Part shown: in pieces, positions 32,816-40,390 of the stretch
Position numbering within the stretch: position 1 is the first letter of the stretch
Layout: each line of letters opens with the position of its first letter
From: Cellulosimicrobium sp. ES-005
GTDB lineage: Bacteria > Actinomycetota > Actinomycetes > Actinomycetales > Cellulomonadaceae
NCBI RefSeq assembly: GCF_040448685.1
Contig: NZ_CP159290.1
Location: forward strand, 682,001-746,000
Direction: 5' to 3'
Length of the DNA: 64,000 nt
Program-made: the position numbers and the translations under genes
Notes under the pieces: model-generated
What the model saw: the letters and a program-made list of their open reading frames with translations, nothing else
Databases searched by the model: none
Told to the model about the DNA's origin: nothing

Positions 32816-33415
32816 TCAGCGCCCGACGGCGGTGCTCGGCTCGAGCGCGACCCCTGCCGCCGCGAGCTCCTCGCGCGCCGCGGCGCCCAGCTCGGGCGTG
32901 ACCGGCACGGTGAGGTCGGTGAGGACCCGGGTGGCGAGGCCGAGCGCGTGGGCGTCGAGCGCCGTCGCGCGCACGCAGTGCGACTCGGCGATGCCGACGA
33001 CGTCGACGGCCTCGATCCCCGCGTCGCGCAGGACGTCCGCGAGCGGCCGGCCGCCGACGTCGACCCCCTCGAACCCGGAGTAGGCGGCCTGGTACTCGCC
33101 CTTCTTGACCCCGGCGTCGGGCGCGAGGTCGGCCAGCGCGGGGTGGAGCTCGGCGTTCGGCGTGCCCGCGATCCCGTGCGGGGGCCACGTGTCGACGAAG
33201 TCCGGCTCGGGGCTCCAGTGCTCGCCCGGGTCCACGTGCCAGTCCTGGGTCGTGACGACGAGGTCGTAGGCGTCGCGGTGGTCGCGCGCGTGGTCGGCGA
33301 TGCGCTGCGCGACGGCGTTCCCGCCCTCGACCCCCAGCTCGCCGCCCTCGCAGAACGTGGGCTGGACGTCGACGACGATCAGCGCGCGGCGCGGCGCGGA
33401 GGTGCTCTCGCTCAT
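32816..33415 (-). CDS. pncA: Nicotinamidase / pyrazinamidase
   Basis: A 199-residue isochorismatase-superfamily enzyme starting at the ATG at 33415. The catalytic triad is visible: Asp16 in 'ALIVVDVQPTFCEGG', a lysine at 104-105 in 'GVKKGEYQAAYSGFEG', and Cys147 in 'VVGIAESHCVRATALDA'. Metal ligands Asp58, His60 and His66 occur in 'TTQDWHVDPGEHWSPE'. The 'SGFEG' and 'ELHPALADL' segments favour nicotinamidase over other members. It hydrolyses nicotinamide to nicotinate and ammonia for NAD salvage. It ends 19 bases from the convergent rsmI gene. No other NAD gene is in the window. Confidence 0.9.
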   Translation of the reverse strand: MSESTSAPRRALIVVDVQPTFCEGGELGVEGGNAVAQRIADHARDHRDAYDLVVTTQDWHVDPGEHWSPEPDFVDTWPPHGIAGTPNAELHPALADLAPDAGVKKGEYQAAYSGFEGVDVGGRPLADVLRDAGIEAVDVVGIAESHCVRATALDAHALGLATRVLTDLTVPVTPELGAAAREELAAAGVALEPSTAVGR

Positions 33416-33469
33416 ACGCCCACTCTGCCACGGCGGAGACGAGAGACGGCGGGGTGGCGGCCGGGAGAG

Positions 33470-33499
33470 TTGACTGACCGACCGACCGATCAATAAGGT
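33470..33499 (+). promoter_or_regulatory. Bacteriocin promoter with embedded tandem repeats
   Basis: TTGACT (33470-33475) and TAAGGT (33494-33499) are separated by 18 bases, a good housekeeping-type promoter. The spacer is made of GACC units in tandem (GACCGACCGACCGATCAA), and the whole runs from TTGA to TCAA. A repressor bound here, for instance the TetR protein encoded at 36829, would block transcription. The bacteriocin ATG is about 50 bases downstream. Confidence 0.6.
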
Positions 33500-33546
33500 C
33501 TCCGCGGGGGGCAGCAGCCTCACCTCACGATGACGAGAGGAGAGAC

Positions 33547-33927
33547 ATGTCAGTCATGACGAGCGACGTCCGGCGCGGCGCGCACGAGATCGAGCACACG
33601 AGGGCGCGTCGCCCGAGGCAGGGCCGCGTCCGCAGGGCGCTCATCGGCGCGACGCTGAGCCTCGGGCTCGTCGCGGCCGGTGCGACCGCCGCGTACGCGA
33701 CGCGGGTCTCGGCCGGCGGCGGGACCTGGGACTACGGCGTCACGAGCCTCGCCGCGAGCTACAACTGGTCGGACTACTACCACTCGTCGCGCGTGCACGG
33801 ATCGAGCGTGACGGGTGACTCGGGCCTCGTGCGCTCGCTGTGCCGTGGCGGCGGGAGCTGGTCGACCGCCAGCGCGTGGGACAGCAACCCGTTCCGCATC
33901 GACAAGGCGTACTGGCGCCACTGCTGA
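33547..33927 (+). CDS. Lactococcin-972-family bacteriocin precursor
   Basis: A 126-residue secreted precursor, with GAGAGGAGAG before the ATG. A long leader with a hydrophobic core ('LIGATLSLGLVAAGATAAYA') should be cleaved after A-Y-A, leaving about 75 residues that open with 'TRVSAGGGTWDYGVTSLAAS' and continue 'YYHSSRVHGSSVTGDSGLVR'. The G-G-x-W-x-Y-G, Y-x-H-S-S-x-x-H and S-A-W motifs are those of the lactococcin 972 family, whose type member binds lipid II and blocks septum formation. Unlike lactococcin 972 itself, this peptide has two cysteines (in S-L-C-R-G and at the very end, W-R-H-C), so it may be closed by a disulfide. The next two genes encode the usual membrane and ABC partners. 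Confidence 0.85.
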   Translation: MSVMTSDVRRGAHEIEHTRARRPRQGRVRRALIGATLSLGLVAAGATAAYATRVSAGGGTWDYGVTSLAASYNWSDYYHSSRVHGSSVTGDSGLVRSLCRGGGSWSTASAWDSNPFRIDKAYWRHC

Positions 33928-33941
33928 GCGCTGCGGCGAAC

Positions 33942-33980
33942 GGCCCCGGTCCCGGTCGCGCACGCGTCGGGGCCGGGGCC
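33942..33980 (+). terminator. Attenuator-like hairpin after the bacteriocin gene
   Basis: Arms 33942-33954 and 33968-33980 pair over 13 bases with one G-T, around a 13-base loop. It lies between the bacteriocin stop and the membrane-protein gene. It is not followed by a T run. Such hairpins typically reduce read-through, so the peptide is made in excess over the immunity/export proteins; that is inference. Confidence 0.5.
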
Positions 33981-34022
33981 GGACGGCTGACCGAGCACGG
34001 TACGAGCTGAGGAGCGCATGGG

Positions 34023-36080
34023 GTGAGGAGTCGAGGGATCCGGCTCGCGTACGCGATCCTGGCGGTGTACGCGTCGCTCGCGGCGTTCCTGTTCCTGCGC
34101 GCGATCGACGACCTGGGGCCGCTCGGTGCCACCGACATCCTCGTCGTGAGCGGGGAGGCGCCGACGTCGTCGAGCGCCCACGTGGTCGAGACGATCGAGC
34201 AGGTCGCCGCGCAGCACCGCGTGAACGTCGTGCGCTTCGTCGAGGACCTGCACGACCCGGCCCGGTCCCGGCACCTGTATCTCACGGTCGGCAACCCCGG
34301 GCTCGCCTCGGGCTCGTGGCTCGAGGACGGGTACCCGGCGTTCAGCCAGGACGTGCGCACGGCCGTGCACCCGCTGGCGGAGCGCGCGGACGTGGACCCG
34401 CGCGGGCACTACTTCACGTTCGGCGACCACGCCGCGACGCCGTTCCTCGCGGAGGCTCTGCGCGAGCAGGGGTACGTCGTCGAGACCCGGACCTACTACG
34501 CGCCCCCGCAGATCCTCGGGTGGCTCGTGACGCAGCCGCTCGCGCTCAGCGCGCTCGTCGCCGCGCTGCTCGTGGTCGTGGTCGTCGCCACGAGCGTGCT
34601 GACGAACGTCCGCGGATACGCCGTCCAGCGGCTGCACGGCGTGCCGCCGGCCCTGATCCTCGGCCGCGACCTGAGCCGGTCGCTCCCGGCGCTGGCCGTC
34701 ACGCTCGGCACCGTCGCGCTCGTGGACGCCGGGCTGCTCACCCTGTACAACGGCGGGGCGCAGTGGCGTACGTTTGCCGCCGCGGCGGGAGTCCTCACCG
34801 CCGCGTTCGTGCTCCTCGCGCTCGTCACGCACGTGCTCGCGCTCGCGCTCGCGGGCGAGCGGCCGGTCCTCGAGGCGCTCAAGGGCAGGCTGCCGGCGCT
34901 CGCGACAGGCGTCGCGGTATACCTCGTGCGCGTCCCCGCCCTCGTCGTCACGATCGCGGCCGTCGTCGCGTCGAGCGTCGCCGCGGTCCAGCTCGCCGGG
35001 CAGGTCGAGGCGAGCGAACGCTGGGCGACCGCGGGGGAAGGGGTCCACGTCCTCTTCTCGCCGAACCTCTCCCAGGAGGAGTTCGACGCGCTCGCCGTCC
35101 CCGCGGGCGAGTGGTTGCTGGCGGCGGAGGGCGACGGGGACGTCGTCCTCGCGGGTCAGGGCGAGGTCTCCTGGGGGCGGGGGCTGCCGGGGCGGCACGA
35201 CTCCCTCCTGGTCAACAACGCCTACCTCGCGCAGCAGGACGTGCGTGACGCCGACGGCGAACGGGTCGTCGAGCTTCCCGAGGACGTGGTGACGGTCCTG
35301 GTCCCGAGCCGCTACGAGGACGCGACCGCCTCGATCGTCGACGACGTGCAGATCTGGCTCGACGGCTTCTCGCGGGGCGCCCAGGACGTGGAGGTCCGCA
35401 CCCGCGTGCTCGCGCCGGGGCAGGAGCTGTTCACGTACGGGGCCGCCACCCGTCCGAACGAGCCGGCCCTGCTGCGCGACGCCCTCGGGGTCGTCGTGAA
35501 CGGGGGGTCCGGGGTCTTCGTGCCCGACGACCTCACCTCGCTGGGGACGAGAAAGGGGCTCGTCCTCACCGACGCCGCGACGGCGCGTGACGGGCTGGCC
35601 TCGGTGGGTGCGCAGGAGATCGCGATGGCGTACCAGCCGGTCGCGCTCGCCGCGGCGCAGGAGCACGCGGCGCTCGTGAACGACACCCGCCTCCAGGTGT
35701 TCAACGCCGTCGCCGCGCTCGCGGTGCTGCTCGGCACCTCCGTCGCGGTCGCGCAGGTCTCGACGCGCAAGAACGCCCAGTCGATCTTCGCCCGGCACAT
35801 CAGCGGGTGGGGCTTCGTCCGCACGCACCGCGGCCTGCTGGGGGCCGAGCTCGCGCTGGCGCTGGCCGTCGTGGCGTGGTCGGTGTGGACCACGGTGTCG
35901 GGGCTCACCGCGACCGTCCGCCCCGGGGCGGACCCGACGACCTCGCAGGCGCTCGTCGTCCTCGGCCACTGGCAGCCGGTGCTCCTCGCCGCCGTCGTCG
36001 CGGTGAGCCTGGCCGCGCTCGTCGGCGCGCTCGCGGTCCTCGGCCGCCGTCTCGTCCGTACCCGATCCTCGGAGGCCTGA
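34023..36080 (+). CDS. Bacteriocin-associated integral membrane protein (DUF1430 type)
   Basis: A 685-residue membrane protein starting at the GTG at 34023. One N-terminal segment ('LAYAILAVYASLAAFLFLRA') is followed by a large external domain (about 30-165), then a first group of membrane helices (about 170-320). A second external domain comes next (about 330-550), and a final group of three helices ('FNAVAALAVLLGTSVAVAQV', 'GAELALALAVVAWSVWTTVS', 'LLAAVVAVSLAALVGALAVL'). This FtsX/MacB-like duplication is the layout of the integral membrane protein that always accompanies lactococcin 972-type peptides. With the downstream ATPase it should form the exporter or immunity pump. It is three bases away from that ATPase gene. 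Confidence 0.8.
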   Translation: MRSRGIRLAYAILAVYASLAAFLFLRAIDDLGPLGATDILVVSGEAPTSSSAHVVETIEQVAAQHRVNVVRFVEDLHDPARSRHLYLTVGNPGLASGSWLEDGYPAFSQDVRTAVHPLAERADVDPRGHYFTFGDHAATPFLAEALREQGYVVETRTYYAPPQILGWLVTQPLALSALVAALLVVVVVATSVLTNVRGYAVQRLHGVPPALILGRDLSRSLPALAVTLGTVALVDAGLLTLYNGGAQWRTFAAAAGVLTAAFVLLALVTHVLALALAGERPVLEALKGRLPALATGVAVYLVRVPALVVTIAAVVASSVAAVQLAGQVEASERWATAGEGVHVLFSPNLSQEEFDALAVPAGEWLLAAEGDGDVVLAGQGEVSWGRGLPGRHDSLLVNNAYLAQQDVRDADGERVVELPEDVVTVLVPSRYEDATASIVDDVQIWLDGFSRGAQDVEVRTRVLAPGQELFTYGAATRPNEPALLRDALGVVVNGGSGVFVPDDLTSLGTRKGLVLTDAATARDGLASVGAQEIAMAYQPVALAAAQEHAALVNDTRLQVFNAVAALAVLLGTSVAVAQVSTRKNAQSIFARHISGWGFVRTHRGLLGAELALALAVVAWSVWTTVSGLTATVRPGADPTTSQALVVLGHWQPVLLAAVVAVSLAALVGALAVLGRRLVRTRSSEA

Positions 36081-36082
36081 CC

Positions 36083-36760
36083 ATGACCGGACCGACGACC
36101 CTCGTGGTCGACGAGCTCAGCAAGGCGTTCGGCCGCCGCACGCTGTGGGAGGGCCTGTCGTTCACCGTGGAGCCCGGGAGCATGGTGGCGCTCACGGGCC
36201 GCAGCGGGTCGGGCAAGTCGACGCTCCTCAACTGCATCGGTCTGCTCGAGCCCGTGACCGCGGGACGGATCGTCGTGGACGGCACCGACCTGACCAGGCT
36301 CGGGCGCCGTCGTACCCGGCAGTTCCGCCGGGACGCGCTGGGGTACCTCTTCCAGAACTACGCCCTGGTCGACAACGCGTCCGTCGACGCGAACCTCGCC
36401 ATCGCCGCCCGCGGGCGCAGGGCGAGCCGGCGGACGACGTTCGAGGCTGCGCTCGAGCAGGTCGGGCTCGCCGGTCGCGGCGGGGAGCCGGTGTACCAGC
36501 TCAGCGGCGGGGAGCAGCAGCGGGTCGCGCTCGCACGGCTGGTCGTCAAGGACCCGTCCGTCGTGCTCGCCGACGAGCCCACCGGCGCCCTCGACCACGA
36601 CAACGCCGAGATGGTCGTGTCGTCGCTCCGGTCGTTCGCCGAGGGCGGCGCGACCGTCGTCATCGCGACCCACTCCGAGCAGGTGGCCTCGGCGTGCGAC
36701 CGTCGCGTCGACCTCGACGGGATCCGCGCGGGCGGCTTGACGACCTCGATCGGCGCGTGA
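36083..36760 (+). CDS. Bacteriocin-associated ABC transporter ATPase
   Basis: A 225-residue ABC ATPase starting at the ATG at 36083. Walker A GRSGSGKS (39-46), Q-loop 'LFQNYALVDN' (89-98), signature LSGGEQQ (140-146), Walker B 'VVLADEPTGALD' (160-171) and the H-loop in 'VVIATHSE' are all intact. The sequence belongs to the MacB/LolD-type group, and fits the subgroup that goes with lactococcin 972-like loci. It should energise the 685-residue membrane protein and either export the peptide or protect the producer from it. Confidence 0.85.
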   Translation: MTGPTTLVVDELSKAFGRRTLWEGLSFTVEPGSMVALTGRSGSGKSTLLNCIGLLEPVTAGRIVVDGTDLTRLGRRRTRQFRRDALGYLFQNYALVDNASVDANLAIAARGRRASRRTTFEAALEQVGLAGRGGEPVYQLSGGEQQRVALARLVVKDPSVVLADEPTGALDHDNAEMVVSSLRSFAEGGATVVIATHSEQVASACDRRVDLDGIRAGGLTTSIGA

Positions 36761-36828
36761 CGCGCGCGGCCACGTCATCTCGTACCCTGGCGCAGGGGGA
36801 GCGATCCAGGACGACGTGAAGAGGTGCC

Positions 36829-37455
36829 GTGCCCCCGACGACCCGCAGCGAGCAGAAGGCGGCGACCCGCCGGAGGATCCTCGAGGTCGCCGCGGCGCAC
36901 TTCGCCGCGAAGGGCTACGCCGCGACGTCGTTGAACGACCTCTCCGCGGCGCTCGGCCTCACCAAGGGCACGATCTTCTTCCACTTCAGCTCCAAGGCGG
37001 AGCTCGCCCGCGCGATCTCCGAGGACGTCGCCGAGCAGTGGGTCCCGCTGCGCGCGGCGCACGAGGAGCGAGGGACCCGGGGCCTGGCCGCGCTCGTCGA
37101 CGCGTCGCGCCAGGTGGCGACCGTCTACCGGGAGAGCGCCGTGTTCCGCGCGGCCTCCCGGCTGCGGCTCGAGGCCGAGAACATCGACGCGGACCTCCCC
37201 GTCCCGTTCGTCGGCTGGATCGACCTGGCGCGGACGTACCTCGCCCAGGCGGCCGCCGACGGCGAGCTCGCCGAGGGTGTCGACGTCGACGAGACGGCGT
37301 GGCACGTCGTCGCCTGGTTCGACGGGGTGCAGACGGTGTCGACCCACCTCACGCACCTGGACGACCTCACGGACCGGGTCGACGGCATGTGGCGGATCCT
37401 CCTGCGCGCCGTCGCACGCGACCCGGAGGGTGTGCTCGGCGCGCGGGAGGACTGA
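36829..37455 (+). CDS. TetR regulator, gamma-butyrolactone-receptor-like
   Basis: A 208-residue TetR-family protein. The DNA-binding part 'TRRRILEVAAAHFAAKGYAA' and 'TSLNDLSAALGLTKGTIFFH', ending 'FHFSSKAELARAI', is closest in style to the autoregulator (ScbR/ArpA-like) receptors of actinomycetes, though many TetR proteins share it. The C-terminal domain (about 70-208) has the tryptophan-containing helices 'DETAWHVVAWFDGVQTVSTH' typical of these receptors. It sits 68 bases after the bacteriocin ABC gene. It probably represses the TTGACT promoter at 33470, or its own. The ligand is not known. Confidence 0.75.
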   Translation: MPPTTRSEQKAATRRRILEVAAAHFAAKGYAATSLNDLSAALGLTKGTIFFHFSSKAELARAISEDVAEQWVPLRAAHEERGTRGLAALVDASRQVATVYRESAVFRAASRLRLEAENIDADLPVPFVGWIDLARTYLAQAAADGELAEGVDVDETAWHVVAWFDGVQTVSTHLTHLDDLTDRVDGMWRILLRAVARDPEGVLGARED

Positions 37456-37533
37456 GCGTCGCGTGACGTGGCGGGTGGGAGGTCGCGGTGCGACAGTGGA
37501 CGGACCCGCCGACGACGAGCACGGAGGTCTCCC

Positions 37534-37998
37534 GTGAGCGACCAGGAGTCGACACCGTCCGGTCCGCCGGAGCGCCCGATCGGGTACTGGCTCAAGCTCG
37601 TCGACCGGCTCATCGACGAGAGCTTCGACGGCGTGTTCCAGCACTCCGGGCTCACGCGCCGGCACTGGCAGGTGCTCAACACCATCCGGGACGGCGTGAG
37701 CGAGGAGACGAGCGTCGACGGCGTCCTCTCGCCCTTCACGGGGGCGGCGCCCGGGCCGGGGCACGGGGCGAGCGCCGTGACGGCGGAGATCGACGACCTC
37801 GTCCGCCGCGGCTGGGTCGCGCGCGACGGCTCGGGCAGCCTGTCCGTGACCGTCGCGGGCAACCACGCCTACCACGACCTGCTCGACGCGGTGTCGGTCT
37901 CGCGCGAGCGGGTCGCTGACGGCATCAGCCGCGCGGAGTACGCGCAGACGGTCGCGACGCTCGAGCGCATGGCGCGCAACCTCGGCTGGGACGGCTGA
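37534..37998 (+). CDS. Small winged-helix (MarR-like) regulator
   Basis: A 154-residue protein from the GTG at 37534, preceded by GGAGG. 'LVDRLIDESFDGVFQHSGLT' then 'RRHWQVLNTIRDGVSEE' and 'AEIDDLVRRGWVARDGSGSL' and 'VTVAGNHAYHDLLDAVSVSR' follow the helix, recognition-helix and wing order of MarR proteins. The C-terminal helix ends 'LERMARNLGWDG', as in the subgroup found in actinobacteria. DNA-binding target unknown. It follows the TetR gene by about 80 bases and precedes the aminotransferase by 140. Confidence 0.7.
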   Translation: MSDQESTPSGPPERPIGYWLKLVDRLIDESFDGVFQHSGLTRRHWQVLNTIRDGVSEETSVDGVLSPFTGAAPGPGHGASAVTAEIDDLVRRGWVARDGSGSLSVTVAGNHAYHDLLDAVSVSRERVADGISRAEYAQTVATLERMARNLGWDG

Positions 37999-38136
37999 GC
38001 CGCTCCCCCGAGGAGCCGGCGCGCGCCGTCGCGACGAGACGGGACGCGCGGCGTCCGGCAGCAGGCGTACCCTGCGAGACCCGCGACCCGCGCGCACCCC
38101 GCGCCCGGGAGCGCCGCACAGAGCTGGAGCACTGCG

Positions 38137-39321
38137 ATGGAGTTCCGCCGGATCCCCGGTCTGCCGCCCTACGTCTTCACCATCATCGACGGGCTCAAGA
38201 TCGAGGCACGCCGAGCGGGCCGCGACGTCGTCGACCTCGGCTTCGGCAACCCGGACCTGCCCAGCCCGCAGGTCGCCGTCGACAAGCTCGCCGAGGCCGC
38301 GCAGAACTCGCGCAACCACCGCTACTCCGCGTCGCGCGGCATCCCCAAGCTCCGCGAGGCCGTCGCGGGCCTGTACCAGCGCCGGTTCGGCGTGAGCCTC
38401 GACCCGGACACCGAGATCATCTCGACCATCGGTGCCAAGGAGGGCTTCAGCCACCTCATGTGGGTGCTGCTGCAGCCGGGCGACGTCGCGCTCGTCCCCA
38501 CCCCGAGCTATCCCATCCACATCTGGGGCCCCTACTTCGCGGGCGCCGACGCGCGCCAGGTCCCCATCGGCGACGGGACCGACGCCGCGGGCTACATCGA
38601 CCGCATCATCGAGGCGTGGGAGCTCGGCTGGCCCAAGCCGCGCGTCGTCGTGCTGTCGTTCCCGCACAACCCGACGACGACGGTGGCGACCAAGGAGGAC
38701 CTCCAGCGCCTCGTCGACTGGGCGCGGGACAAGGACGTCGTGCTCGTGCACGACCTCGCGTACGCCGACATGACGTTCGACGGGTTCGAGCCGCCGTCGA
38801 TCATGGAGTGCGAGGGCGCGCGCGAGGTCGCGGTCGAGCTGTACTCCATGACGAAGTCGTTCTCCATGGCGGGCTGGCGCGTCGCGTTCCTCGTGGGCCG
38901 CCGCGACGTCGTCGGGGCGCTCGCGAAGCTCAAGAGCTACCTCGACTACGGCACGTTCCAGCCCATCCAGATCGCCGCGACCGTCACGCTCAACGAGGCG
39001 ACGGAGTTCCCGCAGGAGATCTCGTCCGTCTACGCGTCGCGCCGCGACGCCCTCTACGACGGCCTGCAGCGCATCGGCTGGGACATCCACAAGCCCGGCG
39101 GGACGATGTTCGCGTGGGCCCGCATCCCCGAGCCGTACCGCGACATGGGCTCGATCGAGTTCGCGACGCACCTCGTCGAGGAGTGCGACGTCGCGGTGTC
39201 CCCGGGCGTCGGGTTCGGCCCCGGCGGCGACGAGTTCGTGCGGTTCGCGCTCATCGAGAACGAGCACCGCATCGGTCAGGCGATCCGGGGACTCAAGCGC
39301 GGGCTCACCCGGCTGGCGTAG
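38137..39321 (+). CDS. PLP-dependent aminotransferase, class I/II (AlaC-like)
   Basis: A 394-residue fold type I aminotransferase. 'VVDLGFGNPDLPSPQVAVDK' is the substrate loop. 'GAKEGFSHLMWVLLQPGDVA' and 'VVLSFPHNPTTTVATKEDLQ' (N-P for cofactor contact), 'VLVHDLAYADMTFDG' (the Asp/Tyr pair) and 'YSMTKSFSMAGWRVAFLVG' with the Schiff-base lysine follow in order. 'GGDEFVRFALIENEHRIGQA' supplies the carboxylate-binding Arg. Close to AlaC-type alanine/valine-pyruvate aminotransferases and LL-DAP aminotransferases; which substrate is used cannot be decided from sequence alone. The last 17 bases overlap the convergent SDR gene. Confidence 0.85.
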   Translation: MEFRRIPGLPPYVFTIIDGLKIEARRAGRDVVDLGFGNPDLPSPQVAVDKLAEAAQNSRNHRYSASRGIPKLREAVAGLYQRRFGVSLDPDTEIISTIGAKEGFSHLMWVLLQPGDVALVPTPSYPIHIWGPYFAGADARQVPIGDGTDAAGYIDRIIEAWELGWPKPRVVVLSFPHNPTTTVATKEDLQRLVDWARDKDVVLVHDLAYADMTFDGFEPPSIMECEGAREVAVELYSMTKSFSMAGWRVAFLVGRRDVVGALAKLKSYLDYGTFQPIQIAATVTLNEATEFPQEISSVYASRRDALYDGLQRIGWDIHKPGGTMFAWARIPEPYRDMGSIEFATHLVEECDVAVSPGVGFGPGGDEFVRFALIENEHRIGQAIRGLKRGLTRLA

Positions 39322-40114
39322 GCGTCGTCCCCGTCCACACGTCGTCCCCGCGCAGCACGGCGTCGGCGCCGCCGTCGTCGTAGATCGTCTGCCCGGTGAC
39401 GTGGGTGTTCACCGGGTCGGTGAGCCACAGCAGCAGGCTCGCGACCGACTCGGGGGACTGGTGCCCGTGCAGGGGCATCGGGACGGCGGCGTCGACCATC
39501 GCGGCGGACTCCGGGGTCGCGAGCAGCGCGGTCGTCATGGGCGTGAGCACCGTCCCCGGGGCGACGGCGTTGAGCGGGATCCCGCGGCCCGCCCACGCGG
39601 GGGTGACGCTCTCGCGCCGCACCCACCGCGAGAGCGCCCGCTTGGACGACGGATAGCTGAGGTAGCCGACCTCGGGCCCCTCGTCCGCGAGCGCCGCGGC
39701 GACGCGCAGCGCCGTGTCCTCGTCGTCCGCGAGGCACGCCGCGACGAGCTCGTCGGACACCGGCTGCAGGGTCGCCATCGACGACACGACGGCGGCGCGC
39801 GGCGCGTCCGACCGTTCGAGCGCCGGGAGCAGCGCGGTGAGGAGCCGTGCGACGCCGAAGAAGTTCACCGCGACGGTCTTCGGCACCGGGGCGGCGATGC
39901 CCGCGCACGCGATCACGGCGTCGACGCGCCCGTCGGCGAGCGTCATGACGCGGTCGGCGGCCTGCGCCCGGCCGTCGGGGACGCTCAGGTCGGCCTCGAC
40001 CTCGGCGTCGCGCAGGTCGACACCGATCACCCGGTCTCCCCGGTCGCGCAGCAGCGCGGCGGTGGACGCCCCGACCCCCGACGCCGAACCCGTGACCACG
40101 TACGTCCGCGACAT
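39305..40114 (-). CDS. Short-chain dehydrogenase/reductase
   Basis: A 269-residue SDR beginning at the ATG at 40114. The NAD(P) site is 'TYVVTGSASGVGASTAALLR' with T-G-x-x-x-G-x-G, and the acidic 'VIGVDLRDAEV' suggests NAD preference. 'VIACAGIAAP' is the N-A-G-like motif, and the active site has Ser in 'AAVVSSMATL' and Tyr/Lys in 'LSYPSSKRAL'. 'GIPLNAVAPGTVLTPMTTAL' and 'WLTDPVNTHVTGQTIYDDGG' complete the fold. It resembles 3-alpha-hydroxysteroid dehydrogenase-type SDRs in its short spacing. Substrate unknown. Its gene overlaps the 3' end of the aminotransferase. Confidence 0.85.
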   Translation of the reverse strand: MSRTYVVTGSASGVGASTAALLRDRGDRVIGVDLRDAEVEADLSVPDGRAQAADRVMTLADGRVDAVIACAGIAAPVPKTVAVNFFGVARLLTALLPALERSDAPRAAVVSSMATLQPVSDELVAACLADDEDTALRVAAALADEGPEVGYLSYPSSKRALSRWVRRESVTPAWAGRGIPLNAVAPGTVLTPMTTALLATPESAAMVDAAVPMPLHGHQSPESVASLLLWLTDPVNTHVTGQTIYDDGGADAVLRGDDVWTGTTPTPAG

Positions 40115-40390
40115 GCGTACCGACCTCCTCGCCGGCTCCTCCGGGCCTCGGGGGAGCTCCTGGTACCAGCGTGCCTCGCCGCGGGTGGGCGTGCGGCCGC
40201 CGAAGGGCCGCGCAGGCGGGCCGGAGGTCCCGAGCAGCCGAGCACGGTGACGAGGCCCGTCCAGGCGCGGAGGTGCGTGCCGAGCAGCCGCGCCACGAGC
40301 GGGCGCAGGAGGGTGGTCGGCACGGTGCGGAGCGCGACCGCGCCGTGCCCGGCTCGTGCGGCGGCGCCCGCGGCGCGCGACGATGGGCGC

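Noticed and set aside
36816-37466. Alternative plus-strand frame overlapping the TetR gene
   Set aside because: Arg-rich out-of-frame translation of the TetR coding sequence.
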